NCBI RefSeq assembly: GCF_000189635.1
Contig: NW_002476432.1
Location: forward strand, 620,001-684,000
From: Tetrahymena thermophila SB210
Taxonomy: Eukaryota > Ciliophora > Oligohymenophorea > Hymenostomatida > Tetrahymenidae
Length of the DNA stretch: 64,000 bases
Direction of reading: 5' to 3'
Shown here: in pieces, positions 50,501 through 62,823 of the stretch
How the letters are laid out: every line of letters begins with the position of its first letter
How positions within the stretch are numbered: position 1 is the stretch's first letter
Position numbers and translations under genes: made by a program
Notes under the pieces: generated by a model
Databases searched by the model: none
The model's input: only the letters and a program-made list of their open reading frames with translations
What the model was told of the DNA's origin: nothing

Positions 50501-52395
50501 TCCTGTAAAATAGCTTTTATTTCCTATTAATTTTACATCTTTTAAACTAGCTTTACTACTGATAAAAAATGCACCGCCACTTTTTTAAGAAGTGAATTTA
50601 GTTATTATAATATCTTATAATCCTAAAGTCTAGCCTTATATATATGCAAAAGCTCCATCAGCAGACGAACTGAATGCTCCATAAGCTTTGATACTTTAAA
50701 GGATAACTTTCTTAGCATAATTAGTATAAATAATACCTCCTTAGATACCTATATGTTACACTATTTCTTTAAACTATTATAAATAATTAAATTTAAGATT
50801 AGAAATGCTTGCTAACTCTATGTTTTCCATAAAAATCAAACCTCCTTACAAGCTTTAGAACTAACAAGAAGGATAGATAGTTGCTGAAAGGTTGAAAATA
50901 TTGATTTGATTTGTTTTTTGAAAGGTAAAAAGAGTACCTTAAGAAGACTAAAAGTTCTAAGAAGACAAAATAGTTGTATTATTAATTGATACTTTTGTAA
51001 ATTCATTTGCATAAAATATACCATTCGAGCTGCTAATAAAATTGATTTGACGAAGATCAATATTATTTATTTATAATTCAGAATAATCAAAGGAGCTGCC
51101 ATCAAAGTAGAACATACCTTATGAATTCCAGATATTAATGTCACTATTGTATGTATTTTCATGAAAAATTAATTAATCTATTATAATTATTTCGAAATTC
51201 TAACTATTTATGAATAAACCATTGTATACCTAATAAGTAAAAAACTCTATCTTTTTGAATAAAATCTTTTGCTTAAAAAGTTTTTATCCTTAACACCTTA
51301 AGTCAAAAATAACAAATAATTGATCTTGTTTTTTTTAAATAGAAAATTAATTAATTAAATAAATAAATAAATAAATTAAAACTGAATATATTTTACTTTG
51401 AGCACTTTAAGAAGAGGTAGAAGTTGGAACTTAATTTTAAGTTATTTATTGTAAAACCACTGAATCAATAGTTACTTGCATATATTAATCACCATACTAA
51501 CTTAAGGTGCATATTTAGAATAAAGAATTTTTTGGGTTAATTATTTTAATAATGTTAAAAGTTTTGATAGCAAGATTATTCCCAATAAAATTAATTAAAG
51601 GTATACCATAACTATAATTGTATTCTTATTAAATATCTAAATCTAAATTATTAATCTAGATATTTTCAGATTAAATTTAAATGATAGTTTCTTATGCATA
51701 TCTTACCATTAAAAATTACAGATTCATTTATTTTATTAAAATATATTTTTAGGATTCAATAAATATTTGAAGTGTTTAGTAATTTATAAGATTTAGATTT
51801 GCACTAGCTATTTATAATGATTTTTAAATGTTGTCGAATTTAAATTCATAATTTATCTATGCTTCAATTCTTTAACTTTGAATATTGAAATTTTATATAT
51901 TTAATTCATCAACATTTGATATTATTAAAGTATATTCCCTATTATAACTATTATATTTACTTCCACTATCATCCTTGCTATTTACTAGAATATTTTAAAT
52001 GGTAATATTTTCACCTTGTAATATTTTAATCCCACTTTAGCCTCGTAAAACATATATATCCTCTAAAAGGATATTAGCGAAATGTATATTTTTGACGTTT
52101 ATAAACTAAATGCCTCCTTATTATTTTAATATATTGATTTAAATATTTTCATAGTCTTGATTGTTGCAATCAACTATTATAACTTAATCTAATCCGCATG
52201 TCACATTAAATCCTTAATCAATCAGATTCTACTCAACTTATTAATCACAAATATTCTCATCATCTTTTACAATAAAATAGTATTTTTAGCTATTTTTATC
52301 AAAATCATAAATAAAAAAGATTTACTATTTAATTGATTCACTATAATGTTAATTAGTAAGCTAAAAGCGAAAAGGTTATTTATGATTTTAACCAT
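47595..52395 (-). CDS. Tandem surface-protein family, paralogue 4
   Basis: Four exons: 52395-52326, 52263-51397, 51324-49645 and 49159-47595; introns 62, 72 and 485 nt. The sum is 4182 nt, 1393 aa. The signal peptide MVKIINNLFAFSLLINIIV and all exon phases agree with paralogue 3. The stalk and membrane parts are almost the same as in paralogue 3, including IPFLLIYSIIIPGVLFY and YFYWEYIRLAIKF. The third intron is about twice the length of its counterpart in paralogue 3, owing to extra AT-rich sequence around a GATGTATCGAGGGGGTCGAA block. The C-terminal tail is longer than in paralogue 3. Function unknown; likely a surface-exposed membrane protein. Confidence 0.85.
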
Positions 52396-53862
52396 TTTAT
52401 TTTAAAAACTTTGTAATAAAATCCTTTAATATTAAAAGTAATTTAGATTGATTGATTGATATCTCTCAAATTTTGTTTGTTATCGTTATTTTCAGCGAAA
52501 TCAAAATATATATTTTGTTTAATCTAAATTATTACTTCTATTAATACATAAATAAATAGATTGATTACCAAATGTTAAAAATTAAGGTTAATAATAATTA
52601 GGTCTCTTAATACCTTTTTCTGATATCAAAAATTAGCTGATCAGGTTTATATTTTATTCAAATTTAATTTTGGTATTTTTTTACTGAAATAAATGCTTTT
52701 AATTAATTAGTCATTTTTAAATTTATGATAAAGAAAGAGAAAGAGAACCTTAGATTTTTATTTTCTTACAGATTTAATGTATGTATTAAAGTATCTTAAA
52801 TATCTTCCATATTTTATTTATATTGTTCAATAATAATTTTTATTTGAATTAAAATGCTCATTATAAATAAACTAACCTTATATTAAAAATATATTTAAAT
52901 AGTAAATGCTTTAATATTTTTACCATTAATTTTTAAATAAGAAAAAATAAAATCATTTATTTAATTTTTTATTTTTTATATCTAATTTTAAATTTATATT
53001 TTAAAAAACTAAATACAAACAAACAAAATTTTTAACAAATAAAAAAAAAAAAACCAATTCTTTGAATATAAAAAATAAATTAATTAGATGATGATATTTT
53101 TATTTATTTTATTTTATAATTAAATTAATTTTCTCATACTTTCCTTTTAAAATATATTCAAATTTAATTTGAATTCTTAACTAGAAAGAAAAATTTTAAT
53201 AGCAATTAACTTATAAAATAAAATTAAAAAGCTACCTAAGAATATAAAATTCTTATAAGAAAGTATGAAAAATAATTAATGATGGATTATGCCTACTAAT
53301 TTTAAAAACTTTCTGCTTATATTATTGTAAATTTAAAAAATAATTTATTCATAATATTATCTCATCTTCATAAATTTTGTTAACAATAAATTGACCAGCC
53401 AACCTCTATATAGATTACTTTTTTACTTTCTTTTAATTTATTTTATGAAGCTTTTAGTATAAAAACTTGCTGAAACAAAAGAATATTTAGTAGAAGTCTT
53501 TAAATTATAAAAATTAAAAAAATTAATACTAGTTTATGCTAACATTTTTAGATCACTTATATATAATTAGTTAGTTAGTTAGTTAATTAATTTATTATTT
53601 TAGATTGATCTGATGAATGCATACATGACTAAGTTAGTCAATTAATATATAGAGATAGATACATCAAAAATATCTAATAATTAAAAAAAATTAAATTTCT
53701 TAATTAAAAAATCAAAAAATAATTTAGAGTGCAAATATATAGAAGGCTTATCAAGCAAGCTAAGCAATATAAATAACTAAGCTATAAACAAACAAATAAA
53801 TAAACAAACAAACAAATTTAATTTAAAGATATAGTTAATAGAAGTAATTTTAGCTGGTTAAT
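52396..53862. other. Intergenic DNA, divergent promoter region
   Basis: Lies between the start of paralogue 4 (minus) and the start of the SP-RING gene (plus), so it should hold both promoters. AT-rich, with short AGTT and AAAC/AAAT simple repeats at about 53570-53590 and 53785-53815. No coding frame. Confidence 0.5.
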
Positions 53863-56538
53863 ATGAAAAAGCTAGCATTATTAATTGGGAATGAACAGGA
53901 TGAATCTTCGCCTACTGGCTAAAATCTCAAAAATAGCGATTGCTTTATTTGCAAGAATGATTAAGATATGTATATGAAAGCTCTTGAAAAAAAGAAAGTG
54001 ATCAATTGTATAATTTGTAATAAACTACAGCATCCTATTTGTTATAATATTTAGAATTAGACTGATTCTATAACAAACAATTTTGCCTGTATTCCTTGCA
54101 GAATACTTTACAATTAACCTTAGATATAAAAATTCGAAAATATAAATGGTCCATTTATTGTTTTCCCAAAGGAAAAATAACAAGGAACAATTCACTTCAT
54201 CCTTGAAGAAATGCACAGTCTTCAATTAGAAAGAAATCAATTCAATGACTTGTGCGTTTATTGTATGAAATTAGATCTTATGGATAACATGAATAAGCCA
54301 TTATACTATATTTGGCCTTCTGACAATATTGTAATAAAAATTAATGAGGAAATTCAATCTTACAATCTAGACTCTCTTTGCATAGTAGAAAAAGGCGACA
54401 TCTGCTACAACTCTAAAAATAAATTTGAATATAATCTAGGTGATATTTAATAAAAAGATTAAAAACCAATTGCCATAGGTAATTATTTATTTCTTTCTTT
54501 CTTTGTTTATTTTTTATACTTGTTTACGTCAATCATTTTTTATATTCAAACAAATCCTTTCAAAATAAATACTTCTTCAACATTCTTAATTCATAACATG
54601 TGTAATAATTTATTTGAAGTAGACTTAATTTTTTATAATCATGAATCAATCAAGAATACTTTGGTTGTTTGAAATAAGCTTCTTATTTAATAAAAATTAT
54701 ATATATATTTATAGGAATAGGAATTGTGTCTAATGGAAATATGTTTTAAGTTATCGAAAAAGTATCTTTAGGATAAACCTAAACAGAAGAGGATATGATT
54801 AAATAATATAAAGAGTGGGCTAAGGATTTAGAAATAGCAATACCAATGAAGGATCAAATTACATAAACCCTTTTGAAATGGTAATAATTAATTTTAAGCA
54901 AATTCATTCTTTGACTTATTGATTGATACAAATTAAAAAATTTAATAAATAAAATATCACTTTAATTGTAAAATAGATATTTCAATGAATAAGTTCGATT
55001 TATATTTTTTCAATGAATTTCAATGGGAATTTATTTTAATTTATTTATTTATAGCAGTTTAGTTAAAATTTTAGATTTATTTTTTTAATGAGAAAAAGAA
55101 AGAAAGTTTAATTTAAATAAATTTATTTTAATTATTGATCATACATACAAACATACATATTAAAAGGCCTGCTAGAGGGAAAAATTGCAACCACTTTACT
55201 TGTATTGATATGTACTCTTATTTAGAGTTTAATTTATAGAATTCTAACTTGCAAAAAAGTAGATGGGCTTGTCCTACTTGCCAGCAGAGGATGTACATTA
55301 AGGACATAATTTTTGACAAATACTTGAATAGATTTGTTAAGGAATAAATAATAAATAAAATAGATCCAAATCACATTTAGTTCATTGAGGAAGTTATTTG
55401 TGATTAAAATGGGAATCTTAGGATTGGTGATGAATCTATTTAGAAAATACAAAAGATGCAGTTAAAAAAATTTCTAGTTTCGGAAAATAAGAGAATTGAG
55501 TGTAGTTTGGAGGAAAAAAAGAAAGAATTTGAATAAAATATTAAGTTAGAAATATAAAAAAAGTTAAATTAACCTCTTTAAGCAAACACGAGCTTAGATG
55601 AAGACAAACTAACTGCTCTCCTTGAATTTAAATAAATGTATCCAAAACTTGGTATGGACGAGTTATGGTAAATATTTAACAATCCTGAATAGAAAAGTCA
55701 ATTGGATTTCTTAATTAGCTTGGATGAATAAGAACTAGTCATTTATTTAATGGAAAATTACCCAAATTTAAGAGATTTATCTAATTTCTCTCAGGCTGAG
55801 GTAGTTTACCACAATCAATTTGAAAGTATTCTAAAAGTTTTGCAAACGAATATTAAATAAAATGAAGAGGCCTTTTACTTGATTTACAAATACAGCGAGC
55901 ATAACAGTTAGCAGTAAGAAAGCATATTTGCTTCTATAGTAGCTTCTATTTTTACTATAATTATCTTTAAAAAGAATAAAATGGAATATTAAAAAGCGGA
56001 TCTGATAACTCCAACATTCATATATCTTGCAACCTAATTTGGTTTTTATCATGAAAATGTTAGCTAATGTCCAGCAGGTCTTTTAATTGGTGCTCTTTTC
56101 TTCTTTTACAAACACATTATGAATTTCTCTTTCTAAAGAGCTTGCAATTTATTCTGCCAGTTTGTGAACTTTAATGGAAACGAGAATTTTTTCCTCTCTT
56201 TATAAGACTCTACAACAGATTTTTTAGCTGACACAATCTCTTCTTTCCTTAAAATGTAGAACTGTCTAGTTGATTAAGATAACTTTGATTCAGTTTTATT
56301 CTTCCAGAAATTGTTGCTTAAGTAACTGTAAAAATTGCTTTTAGATCAGAATTCCGAAGTTAGCCTTAGATAATAAATCTGTCTATTTTAGACAATTAAC
56401 AAAGCAATTTTCAGGCTTAACCCAAGCTACAATAAAAAACCATTTAAAGAAGCTAAAGAATTTATCTCGAAATTTGTTAACGGAGATAAAGACATCATAA
56501 AACACATAAAACAATATTCATAAATTTTTATCATCTGA
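53863..56538 (+). CDS. SIZ1-like SUMO E3 ligase: PHD finger, PINIT-like region, SP-RING
   Basis: Three exons: 53863-54478, 54715-54880 and 55167-56538; introns 236 and 286 nt. The total is 2154 nt, 717 aa. Residues 27-79 form a C4HC3 PHD pattern: C27-x2-C30, C49-x2-C52, H57-x2-C60, C76-x2-C79. Residues about 100-255 include FIVFPKE, LDLMDN...IWPSDNIVIKINE and NGNMFQVIEKVSLGQT, in the place and style of a PINIT domain. The SP-RING (MIZ) finger follows at about 258-315: WPARGKNCNHFTCIDM then WACPTCQQRMYIKDIIFD. It has the four zinc ligands (C-x-H and C-x2-C) but lacks the usual CPIS start. SP-RING proteins transfer SUMO from Ubc9; PHD plus SP-RING is the plant SIZ1 arrangement. The C-terminal 350 residues are unrecognised. 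Confidence 0.83.
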
Positions 56539-57432
56539 TCAAGTTATAAAAAAATAAATAAAACAGATAGAATAAATGAATGAATGAATAATTTTTTAAT
56601 TTATTTTAAAATCTCAATTCGCTCAATTTTATCAAGCAATCTAAGTATTTAAAAAAATTGATAAATACCAACCTGAAAAATAATTATTTATTAAAAATTC
56701 AATAGATTAGTTAATTTATATTGTTTAATTTAAATTTATTTTACTTTAAAAGTTGTAAATATTTGAATGATATATATATAGATAGTATGATTAAGTATAT
56801 TTATTAAATTTGTTAAAAATTCTTTAATTTAATCATCAAAATAAATAAATAAATTATATAATATTATATCACAAGCAACTCCTTTTTATTACTTTTAAAA
56901 TAATTAAAGTTAATATAATTATTGATTTTTGAATTCCCTTGGTATGTATTTGGTCTTGCTAGTTATGAGGTAATACGGTATTTAAGTTTTTTAAATAAAA
57001 TTATTAACAATTATTATTTAATTAAAAAAAACTAATGGAAAGTTAAATCATGTTAATTGTCTTATTTTGAATATCTTTAATTAAAAAAAATAGTCAATAA
57101 TTTAATTTTTACAAAAAGTAACTTTGAATCTTCTTTTTTAATTTATTTTATTAACGAAAGAAAATTCAGATTTTTGTACTGTCATTTAAACTCAATAAAA
57201 TTTGTAACCTGAAATTAGAAATAATTAATAATATATTGCCTAATCTCAAATCAAAAGCCTAAAGCTGAATAATAATTTATAGACTTGTATAGCCCTAATC
57301 ATTTCTATTTACAAACAATTTAAATTTTATTATTAATTGTTTAAATATATATTTTACAAAGGTAAGGAAGGTAAAAGAATTATTTATAATTCATTCATTA
57401 TAAAAATATCAAAAAGTTTAAAGATAAAATTA
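56539..57432. other. Intergenic DNA
   Basis: AT-rich, no coding frame seen on either strand. Contains the 3' flank of the SP-RING gene and the upstream region of the small membrane protein gene. Confidence 0.5.
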
Positions 57433-58083
57433 ATGGAATAAGATCGCTAGATAATTTTAAATAACAAAGAAGATAGTGCTGGTTTAGATATAAGACCAAT
57501 AAGCTATAGAACTTAAATACCTTTTTTGGTTTGTGAAATAATTATAAGTGTGATGCACTATTTTGCTGTTGAAAATGGGAAAACAATTTATAGTTTTACA
57601 TTTTTGATGCTTTTACTTCAATTCTGCCATTTCTTATTTAAGATATTTACAGATAAAATAAATAAATACATTATATTAGCCACTCTTCTTTTAAACGTTT
57701 TTAATTTTGTTTGGTATTACTTGGACTTGGATCATAACTGTTCAGATTAATTCACAATTCTTCAACTGGCTGGATCTTTATTGAGTTATACTAAAATCTG
57801 GTATTCATTTATATATTTCTGTTAGTCAAATAAAAATAGAAAATTTTAAAATTTCTTTGGTGACTGCTTTAGGACAAACAAATACTCTCTACTATTTAAA
57901 ATATTTTTGGTCAGTTTAATTACAACTGAATTCTTATTATCATTAGGATATATTTCAAGCATAGAGGATCATAATAATTTTAATTTTAACTCAGTAAAAA
58001 CAATAAGGATCTTGACTTCTATGTTAATAATAGGGCATGTAATATCTTTATTAATTCCCTTTATAAAATCAAAACTGCAATGA
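57433..58083 (+). CDS. Small multi-pass membrane protein, unrecognised
   Basis: Single frame of 217 codons, 216 aa, ATG at 57433, TGA at 58081-58083. A hydrophilic N-terminus of about 30 residues is followed by five or so hydrophobic segments: FLVCEIIISVMHYFAV, YSFTFLMLLLQFCHFLF, YIILATLLLNVFNFVWYYL, a weaker one around WYSFIYFC, LFKIFLVSLITTEFLLSL and LTSMLIIGHVISLLIPF. It ends KSKLQ. There is one in-frame TAA next to the start and several later, all read as Gln. I do not recognise the family; the position of charged loops would fit an internal-membrane protein. Confidence 0.7.
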
Positions 58084-59237
58084 CAAAATACAGATTATAT
58101 GTTATTCTAACTCAATATAAAATATTGTAATCAAACCTTCTGAATGATAAATAAATAAACAAATGAATTTAATTACTTCTTTCTTTATTAATTTTTGTGA
58201 TAAGAAATTAATTTTATTTTATATTTTTATATTTCTTATGAAAGAAATTTTTTTATGAAAAAATTAAGTTTAAATTTTGTAATTTTATTAGATTATATTT
58301 ATTGGCTGTTTAGATAAAAGCTGCATCTAATAAATCACTTACTTTCATTCATATCGATAAATTTTAAAAACCAAAAAACCTTTGTTTCTGAAAAAACAAA
58401 AACTAAAAAATATACATTTGAAAGAAAAAAATTCATTCAATTTTATTCAATAAAATTTTTAAAAACAAATTAATAAACAAAAATAATTAAAATAATAAGA
58501 AAAGTTAAATATGTATTGCTTTTTAAACTAAGCTAGGCTTTGATAAAAGCTAGTATTTAAAAAGCATTTAAATTAAAATATAGAAGATAAGAGAAGATCT
58601 TCAAACAAATTTACAATAAAAATTAGAAGTTTTCTTAGGTAAAATCTAAAAATCAAGGAGTTAAAATTTAATTAATATTTTTAGGTTTTTAATTAATTGT
58701 TAGTATACTGCAATTTTTTGCAATTTAATTAAGACAAATTATTAATAATTCGGCTTTCTTCTATATTTTTTCGGAAAGGAAAAAAGAGTCTTCTAGACAA
58801 TATAATTTCTAACTTTGAATTTGTTATGGTATGCATATGTTAATGTTTGTTTTAAGTATAAATATAGTTTCAAAATAAATTGATATACAAATATTTTTAG
58901 AAATAAATAGATCAATGCATTAATTAATAAACAGATAGATATTTAATAAATTGATAAAATTATAAGTTTTTGTATCAGAAAATATTTAAATATATTTTAT
59001 ATCAGCTAAAATTAATAAAGTCAGTTTTGAAAATAGTAAAAGAAAAAATAATTAATTAATTATAAATATGAATTATATATGTATTTTCAATAAAGCAACT
59101 ACCAAATAAGTATACTGTATAGTTCTTAAAATGATTGATGTAATATAAAAAAAGATATTTATTTTTGTATAATAAATTTTTTAAATTTAATTTAAATTAT
59201 AAAATTGTAATCAAAACAAACTCGCACAAAAAATACT

Positions 59238-59238
<1 letters not shown>
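58084..59238. other. Intergenic DNA
   Basis: AT-rich without a recognised coding frame. The right end leads into the GATA microsatellite. Confidence 0.5.

Positions 59239-59300
<62 letters not shown>
59239..59300. repeat. GATA microsatellite, about 15 units
   Basis: A pure (ATAG)n run of 62 bp. It ends 17 bp before the chosen ATG of the pseudokinase gene and is open in that gene's frame, where it would read as repeated Asp-Arg-Gln-Ile. It is most likely 5' leader or promoter. Confidence 0.95.
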
Positions 59301-59317
59301 GTCTAATTGAAGAAAAT

Positions 59318-61901
59318 ATGTAGCAGCTTTTTGATAATCTAAAAGATTTATACAGTATTAATTTAATTGATAAAAATAATGATAGCAATTATGAAGAAGT
59401 TTAAGAGAGTAAAATAATATTTGTGGAGAAAGAATAATAAGATTATGCTCTAAAAATAATAAATTTAAATTAAAGTGAAAGTAATAAAATAGATGATGAG
59501 AGATTATAATAATAATTAATTTATGTGTAATTTTTAAAGAAAACTAACCATCCTAATATAGTTAGGTGCTATGATTATTACGTTATTGGTAATTATTTAT
59601 GTATTCTTATGGAAAAATATTAATATAATTTATCATAATGCTCATTCGATTATGGTTGCATGGATTGGGATGAAACAAACAAGTGTCGCTTATATTAGTT
59701 TTTTGATATTCTAAATGCAGTATCATTTATTCATTAAAGTGGATTCTTAATAAGAAAATTGTCACTTAGTAAAATAGTTTTTGATGACGATTACCGTTTA
59801 AAAATTTATGATTTTTAGGTTTAATCTAAAGATTTGTCTTTATTTCCTTCAAGCGATTAAAATTTGCAATCTTAATTTAGAATTGAGTAATAAAAACTAT
59901 TTATTTCGTGTAACCAAAATTAATCTAAGCAATAAAACAGCTGGATAATAGGAACGTTTTTGTATTATTTATGTATAAGAATCGGTGAAAATAAAGTCAA
60001 CATGATAATAGATTTAGTTGAAGGGAAAGAGTCATTTAAATAAATTGAAAATCTACACTAAGATTTGAATAATGTGCTAAAATTAATGATATAAAATAGA
60101 AATTAAGAGAATATCATAGTTTAAGCTATGAGTTTGCTGTCAGGAGTAGAAGACTATTAAGAAATAATAAAATTTCTTTAAGATTATTAGTTAGTAAAAA
60201 ATGAAGAAGAATAATACCCAATAATCAAAAGAGGTAAATTAGTTAGATTTAATGATTCTCAGCCACATATTTTGTTTGAAAAATTAAATAAATTTCTACT
60301 TTAAAAATACCCTGAAAATATTGAGTACATTATTGACAGAGTAATAATTCTATAACATGTAAAAGAAAATTTTGAAATAAGTATTGAATTATGCTAGAGA
60401 GCTTTGAAAATTGATTGCAATAATGAATAAGCTGAGTAATACCTTTGTTTGTCTTTAGCAGAAAAATACAAAGATAAATATATTGATTACTTTTTGGAAT
60501 TCTTATTAAGATTTCCTGAAAATCAAATAGTAATATCTAGATTAGCAAGCGCCTATTATGATAAAAAATAATATCAAAATGCATTAGAGACATACAGCTA
60601 ATTATTATTATTAATTGACAAATAAGAAACTAAAATTCTCTCAAAATATTGGGTCTACATTTTTATTGGTAATTAATTAAATATTTTCAATATTTATTTA
60701 TTAAATTAAAAAATTAAAAAATAAATTAATTAATTACCATAAATCCTCATAAATTCTCACCAGCATAAATTTTCACAATATTTTGTGAATATTTTCACCA
60801 TATAGTAATCCTGGAGTTTGGGGTGGGGGTTGGTGAGAATTAATGAGGATTTACGGTAATTACCTTGCAAAGTTAAAATTTAAATTTAATTTTTTATCCT
60901 AATTACTTTTTTTTAAATATTTGATCTTTATTTATTTATGATTAGTTTTTAATTATTTATGGCTTAAAGATTAAATATTAAGAAAATAAATGAAAAAGTA
61001 TGAGAAGCCTATTAAATTTTTTAATTTGAGAATTGAATATTATGAATACAAAGGCTTACAATTTATTTAAAAAATTATAAATAGCATTAAAATTTCTTTC
61101 TTTTTACATTAATTTTTTAAGTAAATAAATAAATTAAAAAATTAATTAATTACCTTGCAAAGTTAAAATAAATTATTTTAAATTAAATTTTTTATTCTAA
61201 TTACTTTTTTTAAAATATTTGATCTTTATTTATTTATGATTAGTTTTTAATTATTTATGTTACTTAAAGGTTAAATATTAAGAAAAATGAAAAAGTATGA
61301 GGAGTCTATTAACTTTTTCAATTTGAGTATTGAATATTATGAATACAAAAATGGCTTACAAATTACTTTCTAAGAGCTAGTTAAGTCTTATACAAAACTA
61401 GAAAAATACTAAGTTGCTATTGGTTATTTGTAAAAAATTGAACCAAATTTAAGTTTTAGAAAATATTATATGGGAAAAATTTATTTTAAATTAGAAAAGT
61501 ATGAAGAATCTCTAAAGTATCTTTAAAGTATTAGAATTAATTACAATTATAAACTCTAAGGTATGATATCTGAAATATACTTTAACTTAAAAGTTTATGA
61601 TAAAGCAGTAGAAAGCTATAAGTAATGTAAATATTTTTACAGCTACTACTATTACAATTTAGCTATATCCTATTATAGCTTGAATCAGCTATAAAATTCT
61701 ATTTATTGTTCTAAAAAGTACCTTTAGAAATTTTAAGGAGAAATATATTAAGAAAACGAAGAATGTTTATTAACAGCTTTAAATTCTTATTTTCTAAAAT
61801 AAAAATATTAAAAAGCACTCAAAATATGTTAATAATAAATTAAACTAGGTCTAATAGATGATCATCAGATAGATCTTGCTAATTTAAAAAAATAAATTTG
61901 A
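59318..61901 (+). CDS. Pseudokinase-TPR protein
   Basis: Two exons: 59318-60668 and 61270-61901; intron 601 nt. The total is 1983 nt, 660 aa. Residues 1 to about 290 have a protein-kinase fold: beta-3 lysine in YALKIINL (K46) and HPNIVRCYDYY before the hinge. The catalytic loop is IRKLSLSKIV instead of HRDxKxxN and DFG is DFQ near 165, so catalytic Asp, Lys and Asn and the DFG Gly are all missing: a pseudokinase. From about residue 340 there are TPR-like helical repeats (LASAYYDKKQYQNALETYSQL, YMGKIYFKLEKYEESLKYL, ISEIYFNLKVYDKAVESYKQ). It is probably a scaffold or regulator, with the TPRs binding partners (inference). ATG at 59318 is the first after the GATA run; an in-frame ATG at 59138 upstream is less likely. 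Confidence 0.78.
60731..60862. mobile_element. MITE-like element with 31-bp terminal inverted repeats
   Basis: Left arm 60731-60761 (TAATTACCATAAATCCTCAT...) and right arm 60832-60862 are inverted copies with only a few mismatches. The 132-bp whole contains an internal TTCACAA...TTGTGAA hairpin and no coding capacity. It lies inside the intron of the pseudokinase gene, flanked by TTAA/TTA-rich sequence that could hide a target duplication. G+C is higher than in the host intron. Confidence 0.7.
60862..61375 (+). repeat. Tandem duplication of intron end plus exon start
   Basis: About 60859-61065 aligns with about 61150-61360: both begin TTACCTTGCAAAGTTAAAAT, continue through TTTGATCTTTATTTATTTAT and reach TTAAATATTAAGAAAA..TGAAAAAGTATGAG. 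The second copy is the real intron 3' end and start of exon 2. The first is a decayed copy inside the intron, with point changes and small indels (for example TGAATACAAAGGC against TGAATACAAAAATGGC). Confidence 0.8.
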
Positions 61902-62823
61902 AAATATTTTCATTAATTTAAATTTACTTTTATTTATTAAGTTCATATGTCTTTGTTTGTTTTTTAATCACTTTACTTAAATTAATACTTACTTTTTACC
62001 ATCTAAAGCTTCTAAAATTAACTATTTATTTATTTCTTTACTTAATTACTTATTTGTGATTTGGATTCATTTTAAAAATGTTTTTTCTGGTTTTAAAAAT
62101 TCTAAAATACTAAAGTTTTTGTATGTAAAAATAAATAAAAATATGATTCTTAGAATTAAAAATTTAAAATCTACTCCAAAAATCGAAATTTAAAATCCCC
62201 AAAAATCAAAAACAAATAAATCTAATAAAATCATCAAATTTCAGTGTATATCCTTGAAAAAGGCAATATCCTTGGGTACTATACATATATAGATACATAC
62301 ATACATATATTTAAACAAAAAACATAAAAACAAACTAGTTAGGATTATTTTTACACAGAAACTTAAAAATGTTAATAGAGTAATTAATTTTGTAATGAAA
62401 TCAATATTTTTTAATTAATTCATTATATTTTCTTTTAAAAAATTAAAGTTAAAATAAAATTTTTATTAACAGAGTAATATTTATTTATTTATTATAATTA
62501 AAAATAAATGTATGTATTAGATTAACTTTCAGTAAATTTTACATCTTAAAAATAAAAAAATTATTTAATTTATGTAAATTTTCATTATTTTATTCATAAA
62601 AATAAAAATAACTTTCATTTTGATTTTAAATTGAATCAGCTACTACAAACAAACAAGGTATTTATGTATCATTTATTAACCTGATAAAAAGAATGATTCT
62701 GTCTAATTCATTTACATGATTAAATATTTTTATTATGAAAGAATTTATAATATAAATTTAAACTCTAATAAAGATTATTTATTTATTAAAGAAAGACAAA
62801 TAAATAAATAAATTTATTTTTAT
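61902..62823. other. Convergent intergenic region
   Basis: Lies between the 3' ends of the pseudokinase gene (plus) and the secreted protein gene (minus). AT-rich with ACATATATAGATACATACATAC-type simple repeats near 62281-62310. No gene seen. Confidence 0.55.

Noticed and set aside
54025..54225. Minus-strand 66-codon frame
   Set aside because: Antisense of the first exon of the PHD/SP-RING gene.
55054..55130. A small extra exon of the SP-RING gene
   Set aside because: It hits TGA in the frame supplied by the preceding exon; direct splicing from 54880 to 55167 keeps frame and gives the expected PARG motif.
59197..59388. Minus-strand frame with Tyr-Leu-Ser-Ile repeats
   Set aside because: Its repeats are only the translation of the GATA microsatellite.
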